Both the position numbers and the translations under genes were made by a program. The notes beneath the pieces were generated by a model. It did no database searches, had not been told where the DNA came from, and saw nothing but the letters and a program-made list of their open reading frames with translations. Below, piece by piece: positions 45,188 through 54,352 of a stretch of 64,000 nucleotides of DNA. Source of the stretch: Flavobacterium sp. SM15 (GTDB taxonomy: Bacteria > Bacteroidota > Bacteroidia > Flavobacteriales > Flavobacteriaceae); the NCBI RefSeq assembly GCF_022012335.1, contig NZ_JAKLTO010000001.1, positions 496,001 through 560,000 of the forward strand. Direction: 5' to 3'. Every line of letters starts with the position of its first letter. Position 1 is the stretch's first letter.

Positions 45188-47287
45188 ATGTCAACGAAAG
45201 AAAAATCATTGAATTTTATAGAACAAATCATTGAAGAGGATTTAAAAAATGGTTTGTCCCAAGATAAATTGCGTTTTCGCTTTCCACCGGAACCCAATGG
45301 CTATCTGCACGTAGGTCATGCCAGTGCGATTTGCCTTAATTTCGGTTTGGGAATTGATTACAACGCGCCTGTAAATTTACGTTTTGACGATACCAACCCG
45401 GCTAAAGAAGAGCAGGAATATGTAGATGCGATCAAACGCGATGTGGAGTGGTTAGGATTTAAATGGGCGGAAGAATGTTACGCATCGGATTATTTCCAAC
45501 AGTTGTACGACTGGACCGTTGAGCTGATCAAAAAAGGGAAGGCTTATGTAGACAGTCAAACTTCAGAAGCAATGGCTGAGCAAAAAGGAACGCCTACCCA
45601 AGCCGGAACCGATAGTCCGTACCGCAACCGTTCGGTAGAAGAAAATTTAGACTTATTCGAGCGCATGAAAAACGGCGAATTCGAAGAAGGAACCCATATT
45701 TTACGTGCTAAAATCGACATGGCTTCGACCAACATGCTAATGCGTGACCCGATCATGTATCGTATTTTACACAAACACCACCACAGAACCGGGGACAACT
45801 GGTGCATTTACCCAATGTACGACTGGGCACACGGAGAAAGCGATTATTTAGAACAGATTTCGCACTCGTTCTGTACGCTGGAATTTTTACCGCACCGTGA
45901 ATTGTACGACTGGTTTTTGGACAATATTTACGACAGCAATAAAGTACGTCCGAAACAACGTGAATTTGCCAGAAGAAATTTATCGCATACGGTAGTTTCA
46001 AAACGTAAATTACTGCAATTGGTTCAGGAAGGGCATGTGAACGGTTGGGACGATCCGCGTATGAGCACCATTTCCGGTATGCGTCGCCGTGGTTATACCC
46101 CGATGTCGATTCGTAATTTCGCGGAAACCATCGGTATTGCTAAGCGTGATAACTTAATCGATGTTTCCTTGTTGGAATTCTGTGTTCGTGAGGATTTGAA
46201 TAAAATAGCACCACGTGTAATGGCTGTGGTAGATCCGGTTAAACTGGTAATTACTAACTATCCGGAAGGAAAAACCGAATGGATGGAAGCGGAAAACAAT
46301 CCGGAAGAAGAAGTGATGACCTACCGTCAAGTGCCTTTTTCTAAAGAATTATATATTGAAAGAGAAGACTTTTTAGAGGAGGCAAGCAACAAGTTTTTCC
46401 GATTGACCTTAGGTAAAGAAGTTCGTTTAAAAAATGCGTACATCATTAAAGGAGAAAGTGTTATTAAAGATGCGGACGGGAAAATAACAGAAATTCACGC
46501 GACTTACGACGACGACAGCCGAAGCGGAAGCGGAAGTGAAGCCAGCAACCGTAAAGTAGCCGGAACCATTCATTGGGTATCTGTAGCACATGCGGCTAAA
46601 GCGGAAATTCGTTTGTACGACCGTTTGTTTATCGACGAATCACCTGATACCCACAAGGATAAAAACTTCCTGGATTTTGTAAACCCGAACTCCTTGAAAA
46701 CCGTTACCGGATTTGTGGAGCCAAGCTTAACAACCGCTAAAGAAGGGGAGAGCTTCCAGTTTCAACGTGTTGGTTATTTCTGTGTAGACCGTGACAGTAC
46801 ACCGGAAAATCTAGTGTTCAACAAAACCGTAGATTTAAAAGATTCTTGGGAAGAAAAAGGTAAAAAAGAAGAGAATACCATCAACAATTCCTTAAAGGAA
46901 ATCAACAAATACTTCAAGGTAACTACTGATGAAGAACGAGCAGCTATTGAAAAAACCATTGGTGAAAACATCAAAACCATTGCCAATTACAGCTTGTTGC
47001 AAAATTCTTTGAAAAAAAATATTGCCAATAATAAAGCATCTTTATTATTCTCTAACTGGTTGCTAAAATATTCTGAGAGCATCAAAGTTTCGGATGTGGA
47101 ATCTGAAACGCTTCACAAATTATACAATATGTCCTTGAAAAGTGAGTCGCCGTTTGTTCGATTGGAAGTACTTCAGAATTTGAAAAACGATGTTGCGCAT
47201 TTCGAACAATTCAAAACCCAACTTTCCGAAATGAAAACCTCGGAAAAAAACGAAGTGGTTTTAAAATTACTTTCTGAAATGATCTAG
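45188..47287 (+). CDS. glnS: Glutaminyl-tRNA synthetase with C-terminal extension
   Basis: The 699-residue enzyme charges tRNA-Gln. It has the class I HIGH-type motif ([13 protein letters not shown], residues about 31-45), the KMSKS-type [11 protein letters not shown] and the glutamine-specific LRFDDTNP. The anticodon-binding beta-barrels end near residue 560. A further 130-140 helical residues follow (rich in Lys, Asn, Glu), which is longer than the 550-residue core of E. coli GlnRS. Deinococcus has a C-terminal YqeY-like appendage at this position; here the tail is helical and may serve the same tRNA-binding purpose, but that is inference. Confidence 0.93.
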   Translation: MSTKEKSLNFIEQIIEEDLKNGLSQDKLRFRFPPEPNGYLHVGHASAICLNFGLGIDYNAPVNLRFDDTNPAKEEQEYVDAIKRDVEWLGFKWAEECYASDYFQQLYDWTVELIKKGKAYVDSQTSEAMAEQKGTPTQAGTDSPYRNRSVEENLDLFERMKNGEFEEGTHILRAKIDMASTNMLMRDPIMYRILHKHHHRTGDNWCIYPMYDWAHGESDYLEQISHSFCTLEFLPHRELYDWFLDNIYDSNKVRPKQREFARRNLSHTVVSKRKLLQLVQEGHVNGWDDPRMSTISGMRRRGYTPMSIRNFAETIGIAKRDNLIDVSLLEFCVREDLNKIAPRVMAVVDPVKLVITNYPEGKTEWMEAENNPEEEVMTYRQVPFSKELYIEREDFLEEASNKFFRLTLGKEVRLKNAYIIKGESVIKDADGKITEIHATYDDDSRSGSGSEASNRKVAGTIHWVSVAHAAKAEIRLYDRLFIDESPDTHKDKNFLDFVNPNSLKTVTGFVEPSLTTAKEGESFQFQRVGYFCVDRDSTPENLVFNKTVDLKDSWEEKGKKEENTINNSLKEINKYFKVTTDEERAAIEKTIGENIKTIANYSLLQNSLKKNIANNKASLLFSNWLLKYSESIKVSDVESETLHKLYNMSLKSESPFVRLEVLQNLKNDVAHFEQFKTQLSEMKTSEKNEVVLKLLSEMI

Positions 47288-47310
47288 TTCACTAATACAT
47301 TTTAACATAT

Positions 47311-47338
47311 AAAAGCCCACTAACCGGTGGGTTTTTTG
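47311..47338 (+). terminator. Terminator of glnS
   Basis: CCCAC pairs with GTGGG around TAACCG, followed by a T-run. Confidence 0.7.
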
Positions 47339-47370
47339 TTTATTTTTGACATCCAAATCGCCCCACCCAG

Positions 47371-48915
47371 ATGACAAAATGCACCTTTTTTTGGCTTCTC
47401 TTGTTCTTTTTTTCCGTTGCATCTGCACAGCAAAATAACTTGGAAAAAACAATAAATGAAGTAAAAAACAACCAACACAATTCAAAAGCAATTTTAAATC
47501 TTGAGCGGTTAATCCTTAGTTCCAAAGATGAAAAAAACAAGGCTAAAGCATGTTCCGTTTTAGGCGAAACCTATAATACACTGGAAGTTTATGATAAAGC
47601 TTACGATTACTTCATTAAGGCTTTAAATCTGGCTAAAAAAAACAAACTTTTTCATGAAATAGGGCTAATTACCGAGGATTTGGGGAACATCCAGTTTCGA
47701 TTAGGCAACTATAAAGAAAGTATTCGTTTTTATACGGAATCCAAAGCAGCATTTCAAAAGATAAAAGAAGCTAACGGAGTTATTCGGGCCAAGGGAAATA
47801 TGGCGCTTGTTGCTTTAAAAACTGGGCAAAAACAACGCGCCATTGCATCGTTAACCGAAATCATTCAGGACAAACAATCCGATAGTGTAATCAAGGCAAC
47901 AAGTCTTTTATCTCTTGGAAATATTTACCTGGAATCGTCCAATACTCAACTGGCCATTGAGTATTATCTGAAAACACTTTCTTTAATCGAATTCGGAAAA
48001 AAGGATAAATTGAAAATTTTGGTCTACCAAAATCTGGCTGAAAGTTACATCGGTTTAAAACGCTATGACCGCGCTTTGTTCTACAATCAAAAAAGTGAAA
48101 TGTTGCTGAAAAAAAACAGCAGCAATGAATTCAAAGCCAGTTTATACCTCTTGTATTCCCAAATAAACAAAGGGAAATCTCAATTTAAGGAAGCATATGA
48201 AAATCTGCAATTGCATCAGAACTTTAAAGAACGTGCCGATAATTCACAACAGGCAATACAGATTGAAAACATTGAAGTGCGCAATAAACTCCAGAGTCAA
48301 AAGTTAGATTTACAGCTAAAAGAACAGAAAATAATCTTGCTTCAAAACGAGAAAATTGTGGCTAGAATCAAGATTGCTTCTCTGATATTATTAGTAATCG
48401 CCTTTTTATTTTTATTGTTTTATCTGATCAAAAGGCAACGAAAAAAAGTAAAAAAACTAAGCCAAACCATTCTTCAAACCGAAGACAGACTGGAATTCAG
48501 CCAGACCAAAACAGACAAAATGGTTTTGAACATCCTTAAAAACAATGACTTTATCGTGCGTTTTGGAAATAATTTAAAACAGATTAAAGCCAAAATAAGC
48601 GATTCTGAAACCAAAAATGAACTTACAAAACTGATTTTTGAGCTTCAGAATTTTAAACTGATCAACGACACCAAAGACGATTTGTTCAATCAGGTTGATG
48701 CGCAATTTACCTATAAACTCGAAAAAAAATATCCGGAACTAAAGGAAGTAGAACGAAAAATTTGCGTTTTAATTTACCTGAATTTAAAAAACAAAGACAT
48801 GGCGGCTATCCTGAATTTATCGGTAAGAAGCATCGAAAACGACCGTTATAGAATCCGAAAAAAATTGAAGCTGGATTCGAACGATAACCTTTACGAGGTA
48901 CTTCATAATTTATAA
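47371..48915 (+). CDS. Membrane-anchored TPR sensor with C-terminal LuxR-type HTH
   Basis: The 514-residue protein has a signal peptide (SVASA|Q), then about six TPR-like repeats (residues 25-290). A coiled-coil segment and one membrane helix (about residues 331-350, IASLILLVIAFLFLLFYLI) follow. The cytoplasmic C-terminus has a further coiled coil and a LuxR-like HTH at residues about 460-514 (KNKDMAAILNLSVRSIENDRYRIRKKL). A periplasmic TPR sensor that directly regulates transcription is a recurring Bacteroidota layout. The next gene, a T9SS-sorted protein, is a plausible target. Confidence 0.85.
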   Translation: MTKCTFFWLLLFFFSVASAQQNNLEKTINEVKNNQHNSKAILNLERLILSSKDEKNKAKACSVLGETYNTLEVYDKAYDYFIKALNLAKKNKLFHEIGLITEDLGNIQFRLGNYKESIRFYTESKAAFQKIKEANGVIRAKGNMALVALKTGQKQRAIASLTEIIQDKQSDSVIKATSLLSLGNIYLESSNTQLAIEYYLKTLSLIEFGKKDKLKILVYQNLAESYIGLKRYDRALFYNQKSEMLLKKNSSNEFKASLYLLYSQINKGKSQFKEAYENLQLHQNFKERADNSQQAIQIENIEVRNKLQSQKLDLQLKEQKIILLQNEKIVARIKIASLILLVIAFLFLLFYLIKRQRKKVKKLSQTILQTEDRLEFSQTKTDKMVLNILKNNDFIVRFGNNLKQIKAKISDSETKNELTKLIFELQNFKLINDTKDDLFNQVDAQFTYKLEKKYPELKEVERKICVLIYLNLKNKDMAAILNLSVRSIENDRYRIRKKLKLDSNDNLYEVLHNL

Positions 48916-48984
48916 GCTATTGATTTACAATACCTGAGTAGTTTTTGAGTAGTGTATTTTTTTATGGTTTGGTGCACTTAGTGC

Positions 48985-48992
48985 TACATTTG
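48985..48992 (+). promoter_or_regulatory. Candidate -7 element of the T9SS protein at 49017
   Basis: TACATTTG fits TAnnTTTG, 24 bp before the ATG. Upstream spacing to a clear -33 TTG is unusual, which is compatible with activator-dependent control. Confidence 0.45.
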
Positions 48993-49016
48993 GCAGACTA
49001 ACTAAAAAAATCACAT

Positions 49017-49772
49017 ATGAAAAAATTTATGCTTATTTTATCTTTACTCACCTTCACGCTTACTTTTTCAAATATAGTTGTAAGGGATATTGCCGATTTT
49101 ACTTTCAGCAATGGAAATTCTTTAAATTTCGATTTTAATAGCGACGGTACTACTGAATTCACGTTCTTTGATGAAGACGGAAGTGTTAGTGTGTACTATA
49201 ATTCGAATTCGGTAAATTTTTATGGAACCGGAACGTTAGCAAGCGGTCACGGTTGGGACATCATTAAATCCTTATCCTTAAATACGCCGATTAATTCTTC
49301 CTCAACTTTTGATGGACAGGGGGATGCTTTTATCAATGCGCCTTGGGCAAATCCAAACGAAACCTTTCCTAATGGCGATTCTTATGTAGGAACCACGTTT
49401 AAAATTGGAACTAACCGCTATTATGGATGGATATTGGTAAATGTAAACGCTGGGGTAATCCAGGTAAAAAGTTATGCCTACAATGATAGTGCCAACCAAA
49501 GTATTAATGCCGGGCAAACCACTGCTTTATCAATGAATGATTTTTCGGGTTTTGATTTCTCTTTGTATCCCAATCCGGCAACAAATTTTATTACCATCAA
49601 AAGTTCTGAAACCATTACAAGGGCAAAAGCAATTGACGTGACCGGAAGAACGATTTCATTAAACCTAAACGATGCATTGATCAATACCGAAAAATTACCT
49701 GCTGGAATTTATATTTTAGAACTAAGCTCGGATACAAATAAAATAGCGGTACAAAAAATCGTAAAAAAATAA
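49017..49772 (+). CDS. Small secreted protein with T9SS sorting tail
   Basis: The 251-residue product has a signal peptide (about 1-18), a short beta-rich domain with repeated NGNSLNFDFNSDGTTEFTF-like Asp/Asn strands, and a YYGWILVNVN segment in the middle. It then has the T9SS sorting tail (residues about 180-251: FDFSLYPNPATNFITIKS ... GIYILELSSDTNKIAVQKIVKK). The function of the mature part is unknown. It follows the TPR-LuxR regulator and has its own terminator. Confidence 0.85.
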   Translation: MKKFMLILSLLTFTLTFSNIVVRDIADFTFSNGNSLNFDFNSDGTTEFTFFDEDGSVSVYYNSNSVNFYGTGTLASGHGWDIIKSLSLNTPINSSSTFDGQGDAFINAPWANPNETFPNGDSYVGTTFKIGTNRYYGWILVNVNAGVIQVKSYAYNDSANQSINAGQTTALSMNDFSGFDFSLYPNPATNFITIKSSETITRAKAIDVTGRTISLNLNDALINTEKLPAGIYILELSSDTNKIAVQKIVKK

Positions 49773-49804
49773 TGCCTGTCCATTCATTTTAAAAATTGGT
49801 TTTT

Positions 49805-49832
49805 AAGCCCACAATTTTTGTGGGTTTTTTAA
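49805..49832 (+). terminator. Terminator of the small T9SS gene
   Basis: CCCACAA at 49808 pairs with TTGTGGG at 49818-49824 around a T-rich loop, followed by a T-run. Confidence 0.75.
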
Positions 49833-50078
49833 TTATAAATAAAATTTATGTTTTTATAAGAAAATATAGATTTTATATATTAATATTGGGTTTAATATTT
49901 TGCTTTGGTTTTATTTATTTTTTTAAGCAACCCAATCTTGTGTTTGTGTCAAAAATTGTTTGTTAAATCGCTTTAAAATGAATTTTAAGATTTTTAAGGG
50001 TTTTATTAACTAGAAATTAACGGGACAACGTTTTTTGAATTCGTAAGTTTATAATTATTAATCCAAAAAAATAAAATC
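49833..50078. other. AT-rich gap before the YtxH-holin-DUF6327 operon
   Basis: I see no gene or RNA here. It is very AT-rich and must hold the promoter of the next operon, but I find no clean TAnnTTTG match near the start. Confidence 0.4.
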
Positions 50079-50396
50079 ATGGCAAGCAACACAGAAAAAA
50101 CATTGCTGGCACTTTTAGCAGGTGCGGCAGTTGGAGCAGGACTAGGAATTTTGTTTGCTCCGGATAAAGGTTCGGCAACCCGAAAAAAAATCAAAGACGG
50201 TTTCGACCACGAAAAAGAACGATTGGGTGAAATGGCGGAAACTATCAAAAGTAAATTTTCCCGAAGAAAACACGATATCGAATCGGAATTTGAAGATTTA
50301 CTCTCCCACACTCATTCCAAAAGAGAAGAAGTAATTGCAACTTTGGAGAAAAAGCTAGCCGAATTAAAACATCAGGCAACTACTGCTAAAAATTAA
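50079..50396 (+). CDS. YtxH domain protein
   Basis: The 105-residue protein has the YtxH N-terminus: a Gly/Ala-rich membrane helix (LLALLAGAAVGAGLGILFAPDKG) followed by a Lys/Glu-rich coiled-coil tail. YtxH proteins are general-stress linked in Firmicutes; in Bacteroidota the role is not known. It is the first of three genes, with a 2-bp gap to the holin-like gene. Confidence 0.82.
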   Translation: MASNTEKTLLALLAGAAVGAGLGILFAPDKGSATRKKIKDGFDHEKERLGEMAETIKSKFSRRKHDIESEFEDLLSHTHSKREEVIATLEKKLAELKHQATTAKN

Positions 50397-50398
50397 CC

Positions 50399-50749
50399 AT
50401 GCCTTTGGAAAAACTAAAAGAGAACGCTGAAGAAATCCAGGAGAATGTTAAAGCAGCAATCGAAAGTACCGCTGCATATTATAAACTTTTAGGGTTTAAA
50501 ATAGCCACAAAAGCAACGGTAATACTCTTTAAAATGCTTTTGATGGCGGTTTTCTTTTTAATGGCTTTAGTGTTCATTTCCATAGCATTGGCTTTATATT
50601 TAGGGGATTATTATGGAAATGTGTCGCTAGGGTTTTTAATCGTTGGAGGAATCTATTTTGTCTTTGTTTTATTTGTATATCTACTGAAAGACAAAATTGC
50701 AGAAACTAGCATACTAAAGAAATTCTCAACTGTATTTTTTAACGACTGA
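50399..50749 (+). CDS. Phage-holin-superfamily-III-like (DUF1469 type) membrane protein
   Basis: The 116-residue protein has an N-terminal amphipathic helix (AEEIQENVKAAIESTAAYY) and two membrane helices (about residues 45-70 and 77-99). This is the layout of Actinobacteria-holin-like and DUF1469 proteins, which are chromosomal membrane proteins, not phage genes. It sits between YtxH and DUF6327 in a tight operon, suggesting a shared membrane-stress role. Confidence 0.7.
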   Translation: MPLEKLKENAEEIQENVKAAIESTAAYYKLLGFKIATKATVILFKMLLMAVFFLMALVFISIALALYLGDYYGNVSLGFLIVGGIYFVFVLFVYLLKDKIAETSILKKFSTVFFND

Positions 50750-50754
50750 CGACT

Positions 50755-50991
50755 ATGAACTTTAAAATGTATTCTTCATACGAACAAGTGGATAGGGATT
50801 TGGAAATTCTAAAGCTCCAAAGGGATATTGCTTATGAAAAACTATCACTTTCGGTAGAAAAAACCATAGAAAATTTAACACCGGGAAGCATGATACAGAA
50901 CGTTTTAGGTAACGTCGGCTCAATAGTAAATAAATACGATTTACTCCAAAAAATAGTAATTCCCTTGCTTCTTCGCCGGTTGCTGAAATAA
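50755..50991 (+). CDS. DUF6327 family small protein
   Basis: The 78-residue protein has MYSSYEQVDRDLEILKLQRDI, which I recognise as DUF6327-like, and a moderately hydrophobic C-terminal helix (LLQKIVIPLLLRRLLK). The function is unknown. It is the third gene of the YtxH unit, 5 bp after the holin-like gene, and ends directly at a terminator. Confidence 0.6.
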   Translation: MNFKMYSSYEQVDRDLEILKLQRDIAYEKLSLSVEKTIENLTPGSMIQNVLGNVGSIVNKYDLLQKIVIPLLLRRLLK

Positions 50992-51022
50992 AAAAAGAGG
51001 TCGTAAACGACCTCTTTTTTGT
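50991..51022. terminator. Bidirectional terminator between DUF6327 and SPFH genes
   Basis: AAAAAAGAGGTCG pairs with CGACCTCTTTTTT around TAAA. Confidence 0.85.
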
Positions 51023-51032
51023 TGTTATTTCC

Positions 51033-51998
51033 TTATGCCGGATCCGATGGATTGAAATCTGTTGAAGTATGATCGTCTTTTTTCTTAAGGCGTTTAGGAG
51101 CGTTTTTCATCGCTTCCCCCACTTGATTACTCGCTGCAAAAGACACTACCATGTTGTTGAGCATGTCGCTGGCGGCTTGTGGTGAATTCGGTAATAAAAT
51201 CAGGTTCGAATTGGTATCGGCACCTACAGCTTGTAACGTATCGTAATGCTGAGTAACCACAATTAAAGCCGATGCTTCCTGAGAATTAATCCCTACTTCG
51301 TTCAATTGGTTTACCGATTCTACCAAACCGCGTGCAATTTCACGACGCTGATCGGCAATACCCTGTCCTTGTAAACGTTTGCTTTCTGCTTCGGCTTTGG
51401 CTTTAGCTACGATTCGAATACGTTGTGCTTCTGCTTCGTATTCGGCGGCAGTTTTTTCACGGTCGGCTGCGTTGATACGATTCATCGCGTTTTTTACCTG
51501 AATGTCCGGATCAATATCGGTTACCAGCGTATTGATGATTTCATACCCGTAAGTAGTCATCGCTTCGTTCAATTCGCGTTTAACGGCAATAGCAATATCG
51601 TCTTTACGTTCGAAAACATCGTCTAAAATTAGCTTTGGAACTTCGGCGCGCACCACATCAAATACATAGGAAGTAATCTGATCGTGTGGGAACTCCAATT
51701 TATAAAAAGCGTCGTACACTTTTTCCTGTAATACTTTAAACTGTACCGAAACTTTCATTTTAACAAATACGTTGTCTTTGGTTTTGGTCTCAATGATAAC
51801 GTCCAACTGCTGAATTCTTAAGTTGACACGCCCGGCAATACGATCAAAAACCGGAATTTTCATCTGCAAACCGGATTGTCGGATGCTGTTGAAACGACCA
51901 AATCGTTCTACAATTACCGCAGTTTGTTGTTTCACTGTGAAAAAAGAAGCGAATAAAAGGAACAGTCCGATTACCACTAAAATTGGAAAAGCTACCAT
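51033..51998 (-). CDS. SPFH/band-7 (stomatin-like) membrane protein
   Basis: The 321-residue protein has one N-terminal membrane helix (VVIGLFLLFASFFTV). It then has the band-7 domain with RFGRFNSIRQSGLQMKIP, LRIQQLDVIIETKTKDNV and YEIINTLVTDIDPD. A coiled-coil with DREKTAAEYEAEAQR and KAKAEAESKRLQG follows, with a poly-charged tail. The family organises membrane microdomains and affects protease activity. It is like QmcA but lacks an adjacent NfeD gene. Confidence 0.88.
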   Translation of the reverse strand: MVAFPILVVIGLFLLFASFFTVKQQTAVIVERFGRFNSIRQSGLQMKIPVFDRIAGRVNLRIQQLDVIIETKTKDNVFVKMKVSVQFKVLQEKVYDAFYKLEFPHDQITSYVFDVVRAEVPKLILDDVFERKDDIAIAVKRELNEAMTTYGYEIINTLVTDIDPDIQVKNAMNRINAADREKTAAEYEAEAQRIRIVAKAKAEAESKRLQGQGIADQRREIARGLVESVNQLNEVGINSQEASALIVVTQHYDTLQAVGADTNSNLILLPNSPQAASDMLNNMVVSFAASNQVGEAMKNAPKRLKKKDDHTSTDFNPSDPA

Positions 51999-52073
51999 AA
52001 TGAATAGTTTAATGATTTTATAAGATTATACGTATAGTGTTAAAAAAGGTTACAAAATTCTCAGAAATAAGTT

Positions 52074-52081
52074 TACATTTG
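52074..52081 (+). promoter_or_regulatory. Candidate -7 element of the outer-membrane barrel gene
   Basis: TACATTTG fits TAnnTTTG, 23 bp before the ATG at 52105. Confidence 0.45.
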
Positions 52082-52104
52082 CTCAAAATTTACAAAATAC
52101 CACC

Positions 52105-52761
52105 ATGAAAAAATTACTGATTATAACCCTTTTACTAGGTTCGGGATGCTTGTTTGCCCAATACGGCTACCGCGACGGGAACCGCATCGGAATTTTAGGA
52201 GGCGTTACCCAAACCAACCTAATGACTTCCGATTTTAACACCAAACCCGAACTGGGATGGGGCGCCGGATTGCAGGTTCGAGGAAATTATTACAACAACT
52301 TCAGTATGATCTTCGGCATGTTGTTTTCGGAAAACAATTTTTCGGTTGAGACGGTTTCGCCTTTACTGAAAAAAGAAGAAGTGAAGTACAAACTAATGGG
52401 TGCTCAAATCCGTTTATTGTTGAGTTATAATGTGGTAAAAGACCATGTTTCCCTGGATTTTGGCCCGGTTTTAATGGTAAACGACAAATTCAAAATCGAT
52501 AAAAAATACGAGAACAATCTTGTAAACAGTCAAGGTCTTACCGCTAAAGAAATCACCGATATCAATAAAATCAACGGAAATATTTATGTTGGACTATCCG
52601 CTGGAAACCGTCGTGTGCGGTTTTTGGTAAACTATCAGTACGGGATGAATAACATTTTAAACCACTTAAACAAAAAAGACGAACTGAAAGTAAAAAATAA
52701 TAACAGTGCCTTCAGCGGGCATGTAGGGATTTTGAGTGGTCAATTGCTCTTTAATCTATAA
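52105..52761 (+). CDS. Outer-membrane beta-barrel protein (PorT-like/OmpA-like)
   Basis: The 218-residue protein has a signal peptide (1-18, CLFA|Q; a Cys at 15 could mimic a lipobox, but the AQ site fits better). The remainder has alternating aromatic beta strands, such as GWGAGLQVRGNYYNNFSMIF and YVGLSAGNRRVRFLVNYQYG, ending in SGQLLFNL. This is typical of the 8-strand barrel class in Bacteroidota. Function is not indicated. Confidence 0.75.
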   Translation: MKKLLIITLLLGSGCLFAQYGYRDGNRIGILGGVTQTNLMTSDFNTKPELGWGAGLQVRGNYYNNFSMIFGMLFSENNFSVETVSPLLKKEEVKYKLMGAQIRLLLSYNVVKDHVSLDFGPVLMVNDKFKIDKKYENNLVNSQGLTAKEITDINKINGNIYVGLSAGNRRVRFLVNYQYGMNNILNHLNKKDELKVKNNNSAFSGHVGILSGQLLFNL

Positions 52762-52780
52762 TTGTGATAACCTAATAATA

Positions 52781-52812
52781 AAAAAGCCCTGAAAATTTCA
52801 GGGCTTTTTTTA
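52781..52812. terminator. Bidirectional terminator between barrel gene and gltX
   Basis: AAAAAGCCCTGAAA pairs with TTTCAGGGCTTTTT, a strong symmetric stem for the convergent genes. Confidence 0.85.
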
Positions 52813-52814
52813 TT

Positions 52815-54326
52815 TTATAAACTTGCAATGGCTTGCTGTAATCGTTTTATGGTTTGATCTTTTCCAATCATTTCCACGATATCAAAAAGGTGAGGCCCTT
52901 TTAAAGCGCCCACTAAAGACAAACGGAACGGCTGCATTACTTTACCCATACCAATTTCGTTTTTGCTCATCCAGTCTTTTACGATGGTTTCAATATTCAT
53001 TGAAGTGAAATCACCGATGTTTTCCAATACGGAAATCAGTTCCTGCATTAAATGCGGGGTTTCTTCTTTCCAGTTTTTGGCTGCTTTTTCATCATAGGAA
53101 GCAGGAGCCACAAAAAAGAAATCGGAAAGCTCGTACAAATCCGTTACAAATGTAGCACGTTCCTTAACCGAAGCGACCACTTTAGTCACATACTCTTTAT
53201 CGGTAGCAATTCCTTTTTCGGTTAAAATCGTAAGAAATTTATCCGCTAAAGACTCATCCGATTGCAGTTTTAAATAATGCTGGTTAAACCATTTGTTTTT
53301 CTCCGGATCGAATTTCGCACCGGCTTTGTGAACTCTTCCTAGGTCGAATTTCTGTACCAATTCTTCTAACGAGAATAATTCTTGATCGGTACCGTCGTTC
53401 CATCCTAAAAGTGCTAAAAAGTTCACCACTGCTTCAGGAAAAAATCCTTTTTCACGGTATCCTGAAGAAGTTTCTCCGGAAATCGGATCGTTCCAATCCA
53501 AAGGAAACACCGGGAATCCTAATTTATCTCCGTCGCGTTTGGATAATTTTCCATTACCTACCGGTTTTAAAATTAACGGTAAATGGGCAAACTCAGGTGC
53601 TTGCCAATCAAAAGCGGTGTATAATAATTCATGAAGTGGGAGGGAAGGCAACCATTCTTCCCCACGAATTACATGCGAAGTTTCCATTAAATGATCGTCG
53701 ACAATGTTTGCTAAATGATAGGTAGGCATTCCGTCGCTTTTAAACAATACTTTATCGTCTAATAAATTGGTATCGAACTTAATTTCTCCACGAATAAGAT
53801 CTTTTAAATGTAAGGTCTGATCCACTGGAGTTTTAAATCGAATTACAAATTCTTCACCATTGGCAATACGCTCGGCTACTTTATCAGCACTATTGGTAAG
53901 CGAATTGTCTAAATGCTCACGAACCGTATGATTGTAAATAAACGTATTTCCTTGTTCTTCAGCATTTTTACGCAATTGATCCAGATCTTGAGCGGTGTCA
54001 AAAGCATAATACGCCCATCCTGAATTTATCAACTGATCCGCGTATTGTTTATACAAGTCTTTACGCTCGCTTTGACGGTACGGTCCAAATTTTTCATTTT
54101 TCCCAACGGTTTCATCGGGAGCAATACCTAACCATTCCAATGCTTCCATAATATAAGCCTCCGCTCCGGGAACAAAGCGGTTTTGATCGGTATCTTCCAC
54201 ACGCAGGTAAAAGGTTCCTCCGTGTTTTTTTGCAAATAAATAATTGAATAAGGCAGTACGTACACCACCAATATGTAACGGGCCCGTCGGGCTTGGTGCA
54301 AAACGCACTCTAACCGGTTTTGACAT
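52815..54326 (-). CDS. gltX: Glutamyl-tRNA synthetase
   Basis: The 503-residue enzyme charges tRNA-Glu. It begins VRVRFAPSPTGPLHIGGVRTA (the HIGH-type motif) and has LRVEDTDQNR and GNGKLSKRDGDKLG (KMSKS type). Length is normal for a bacterial GltX. It is transcribed away from the AT-rich gap at 54353-55142, divergent from the DUF4175 gene. Confidence 0.96.
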   Translation of the reverse strand: MSKPVRVRFAPSPTGPLHIGGVRTALFNYLFAKKHGGTFYLRVEDTDQNRFVPGAEAYIMEALEWLGIAPDETVGKNEKFGPYRQSERKDLYKQYADQLINSGWAYYAFDTAQDLDQLRKNAEEQGNTFIYNHTVREHLDNSLTNSADKVAERIANGEEFVIRFKTPVDQTLHLKDLIRGEIKFDTNLLDDKVLFKSDGMPTYHLANIVDDHLMETSHVIRGEEWLPSLPLHELLYTAFDWQAPEFAHLPLILKPVGNGKLSKRDGDKLGFPVFPLDWNDPISGETSSGYREKGFFPEAVVNFLALLGWNDGTDQELFSLEELVQKFDLGRVHKAGAKFDPEKNKWFNQHYLKLQSDESLADKFLTILTEKGIATDKEYVTKVVASVKERATFVTDLYELSDFFFVAPASYDEKAAKNWKEETPHLMQELISVLENIGDFTSMNIETIVKDWMSKNEIGMGKVMQPFRLSLVGALKGPHLFDIVEMIGKDQTIKRLQQAIASL

Positions 54327-54344
54327 TTTTTACAGAATTTTGTG

Positions 54345-54352
54345 CAAAGATA
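54345..54352 (-). promoter_or_regulatory. Candidate -7 element of gltX
   Basis: On the minus strand this reads TATCTTTG (TAnnTTTG), 18 bp before the gltX start. Confidence 0.5.

Noticed and set aside
50399..50749. Holin-like gene as sign of a prophage
   Set aside because: No phage structural, integrase or lysis genes are nearby; the family is also a normal chromosomal one.
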